Origin: Acidimicrobiales bacterium
GTDB lineage: Bacteria; Actinomycetota; Acidimicrobiia; Acidimicrobiales; Aldehydirespiratoraceae
Assembly: GCA_021604885.1 (NCBI GenBank)
Contig: BQJV01000215.1
Coordinates: 1 to 6,111 of the forward strand
Direction of reading: 5' to 3'
Length of the DNA stretch: 6,111 nt
The notes below the pieces were generated by a model that made no database searches, was not told the DNA's origin, and was given only the letters and a program-made list of their open reading frames with translations. The translations under genes were made by a program, and so were the position numbers. This document shows, piece after piece, positions 6,062 through 6,111 of the stretch (position 1 is the first letter of the stretch; the number at the start of each line of letters is the position of its first letter).

Positions 6062-6111
6062 CTACCCGGTCGTGGTGTCGATCACGATCTTGCCGCGAGC
6101 GTGGCCGGCGG
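6062..6111 (-). CDS. C-terminal end of a probable zinc-type/quinone-oxidoreductase dehydrogenase
   Basis: Partial gene cut by the right window edge and too short for ordinary ORF calling. Reading from 6111, two bases complete a codon outside the window. The next 15 codons give AGHARGKIVIDTTTG, followed by TAG at 6064-6062. The (G/E)-H-x-x-G-K-(I/V)-V ending is the typical last strand of medium-chain dehydrogenase/reductase proteins such as NADPH:quinone oxidoreductases, where the preceding residues bind the cofactor domain. Codons keep strong G/C at the third position, supporting real coding. It would be the upstream gene of the cyclotransferase-permease unit, 9 nt away. Only 15 residues are visible, so the family call is tentative. 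Confidence 0.6.
   Translation of the reverse strand, partial: AGHARGKIVIDTTTG

Noticed and set aside
1..6111. Mobile elements, CRISPR arrays, tRNAs or phage-defence genes
   Set aside because: No transposase or integrase motif, no regularly spaced repeats, no tRNA-like cloverleaf and no defence domain was seen; base composition looks even across all genes.

Overview
The window is GC-rich bacterial chromosome (roughly two thirds G+C by eye). Genes are packed with overlapping start and stop codons, GTG starts are used, and Shine-Dalgarno signals are mostly weak. Together with an actinobacterial-looking acyl-CoA synthetase this suggests an actinomycete-type organism, possibly Acidimicrobiia-like. 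That placement is inference; the window holds no rRNA or other phylogenetic marker. No mobile element, CRISPR array, tRNA or rRNA is visible.

Left block, + strand, 1-2691: the tail of a short-chain dehydrogenase, then galactokinase (galK, GTG start at 188, overlapping the dehydrogenase stop by 11 bp), then an NAD/metal-dependent GH4 alpha-galactosidase (melA, ATG at 1327, overlapping the galK stop by 4 bp). This reads as one translationally coupled unit: MelA releases galactose from alpha-galactosides such as melibiose, and GalK phosphorylates it to galactose 1-phosphate. The dehydrogenase may act on a sugar, but its substrate cannot be read. Neither galT, galE nor a sugar transporter is in the window.

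Intergenic 2692-2804 is short but structured. It holds a 10-bp-stem hairpin directly after melA, three copies of ACGCGGATC, and an 8-bp-arm inverted repeat whose six-base centre is a -35-like TTGGCG. A -10-like GATCAT follows, 7 nt before the next ATG. I read this as a terminator plus a possibly leaderless, possibly operator-controlled promoter.

Middle, + strand, 2805-4367: a stand-alone AMP-forming acyl-CoA synthetase with all core motifs intact.

Right block, - strand, 6111-4383: the last 15 codons of what looks like a zinc-type/quinone-oxidoreductase family dehydrogenase, then a small gamma-glutamylcyclotransferase-like (AIG2/GGCT) protein with a GTG start, then a 12-TM APC-superfamily amino-acid permease. 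The last two overlap by 4 bp (ATGA). The permease and the acyl-CoA synthetase converge on a strong palindrome (4374-4396) that lies partly inside the permease coding end and should terminate both.

I found no clearly new biological system. The most interesting items are the operator/promoter-like intergenic structure, the palindrome at the convergent junction, and the coupling of a gamma-glutamylcyclotransferase-like enzyme to an amino-acid permease.
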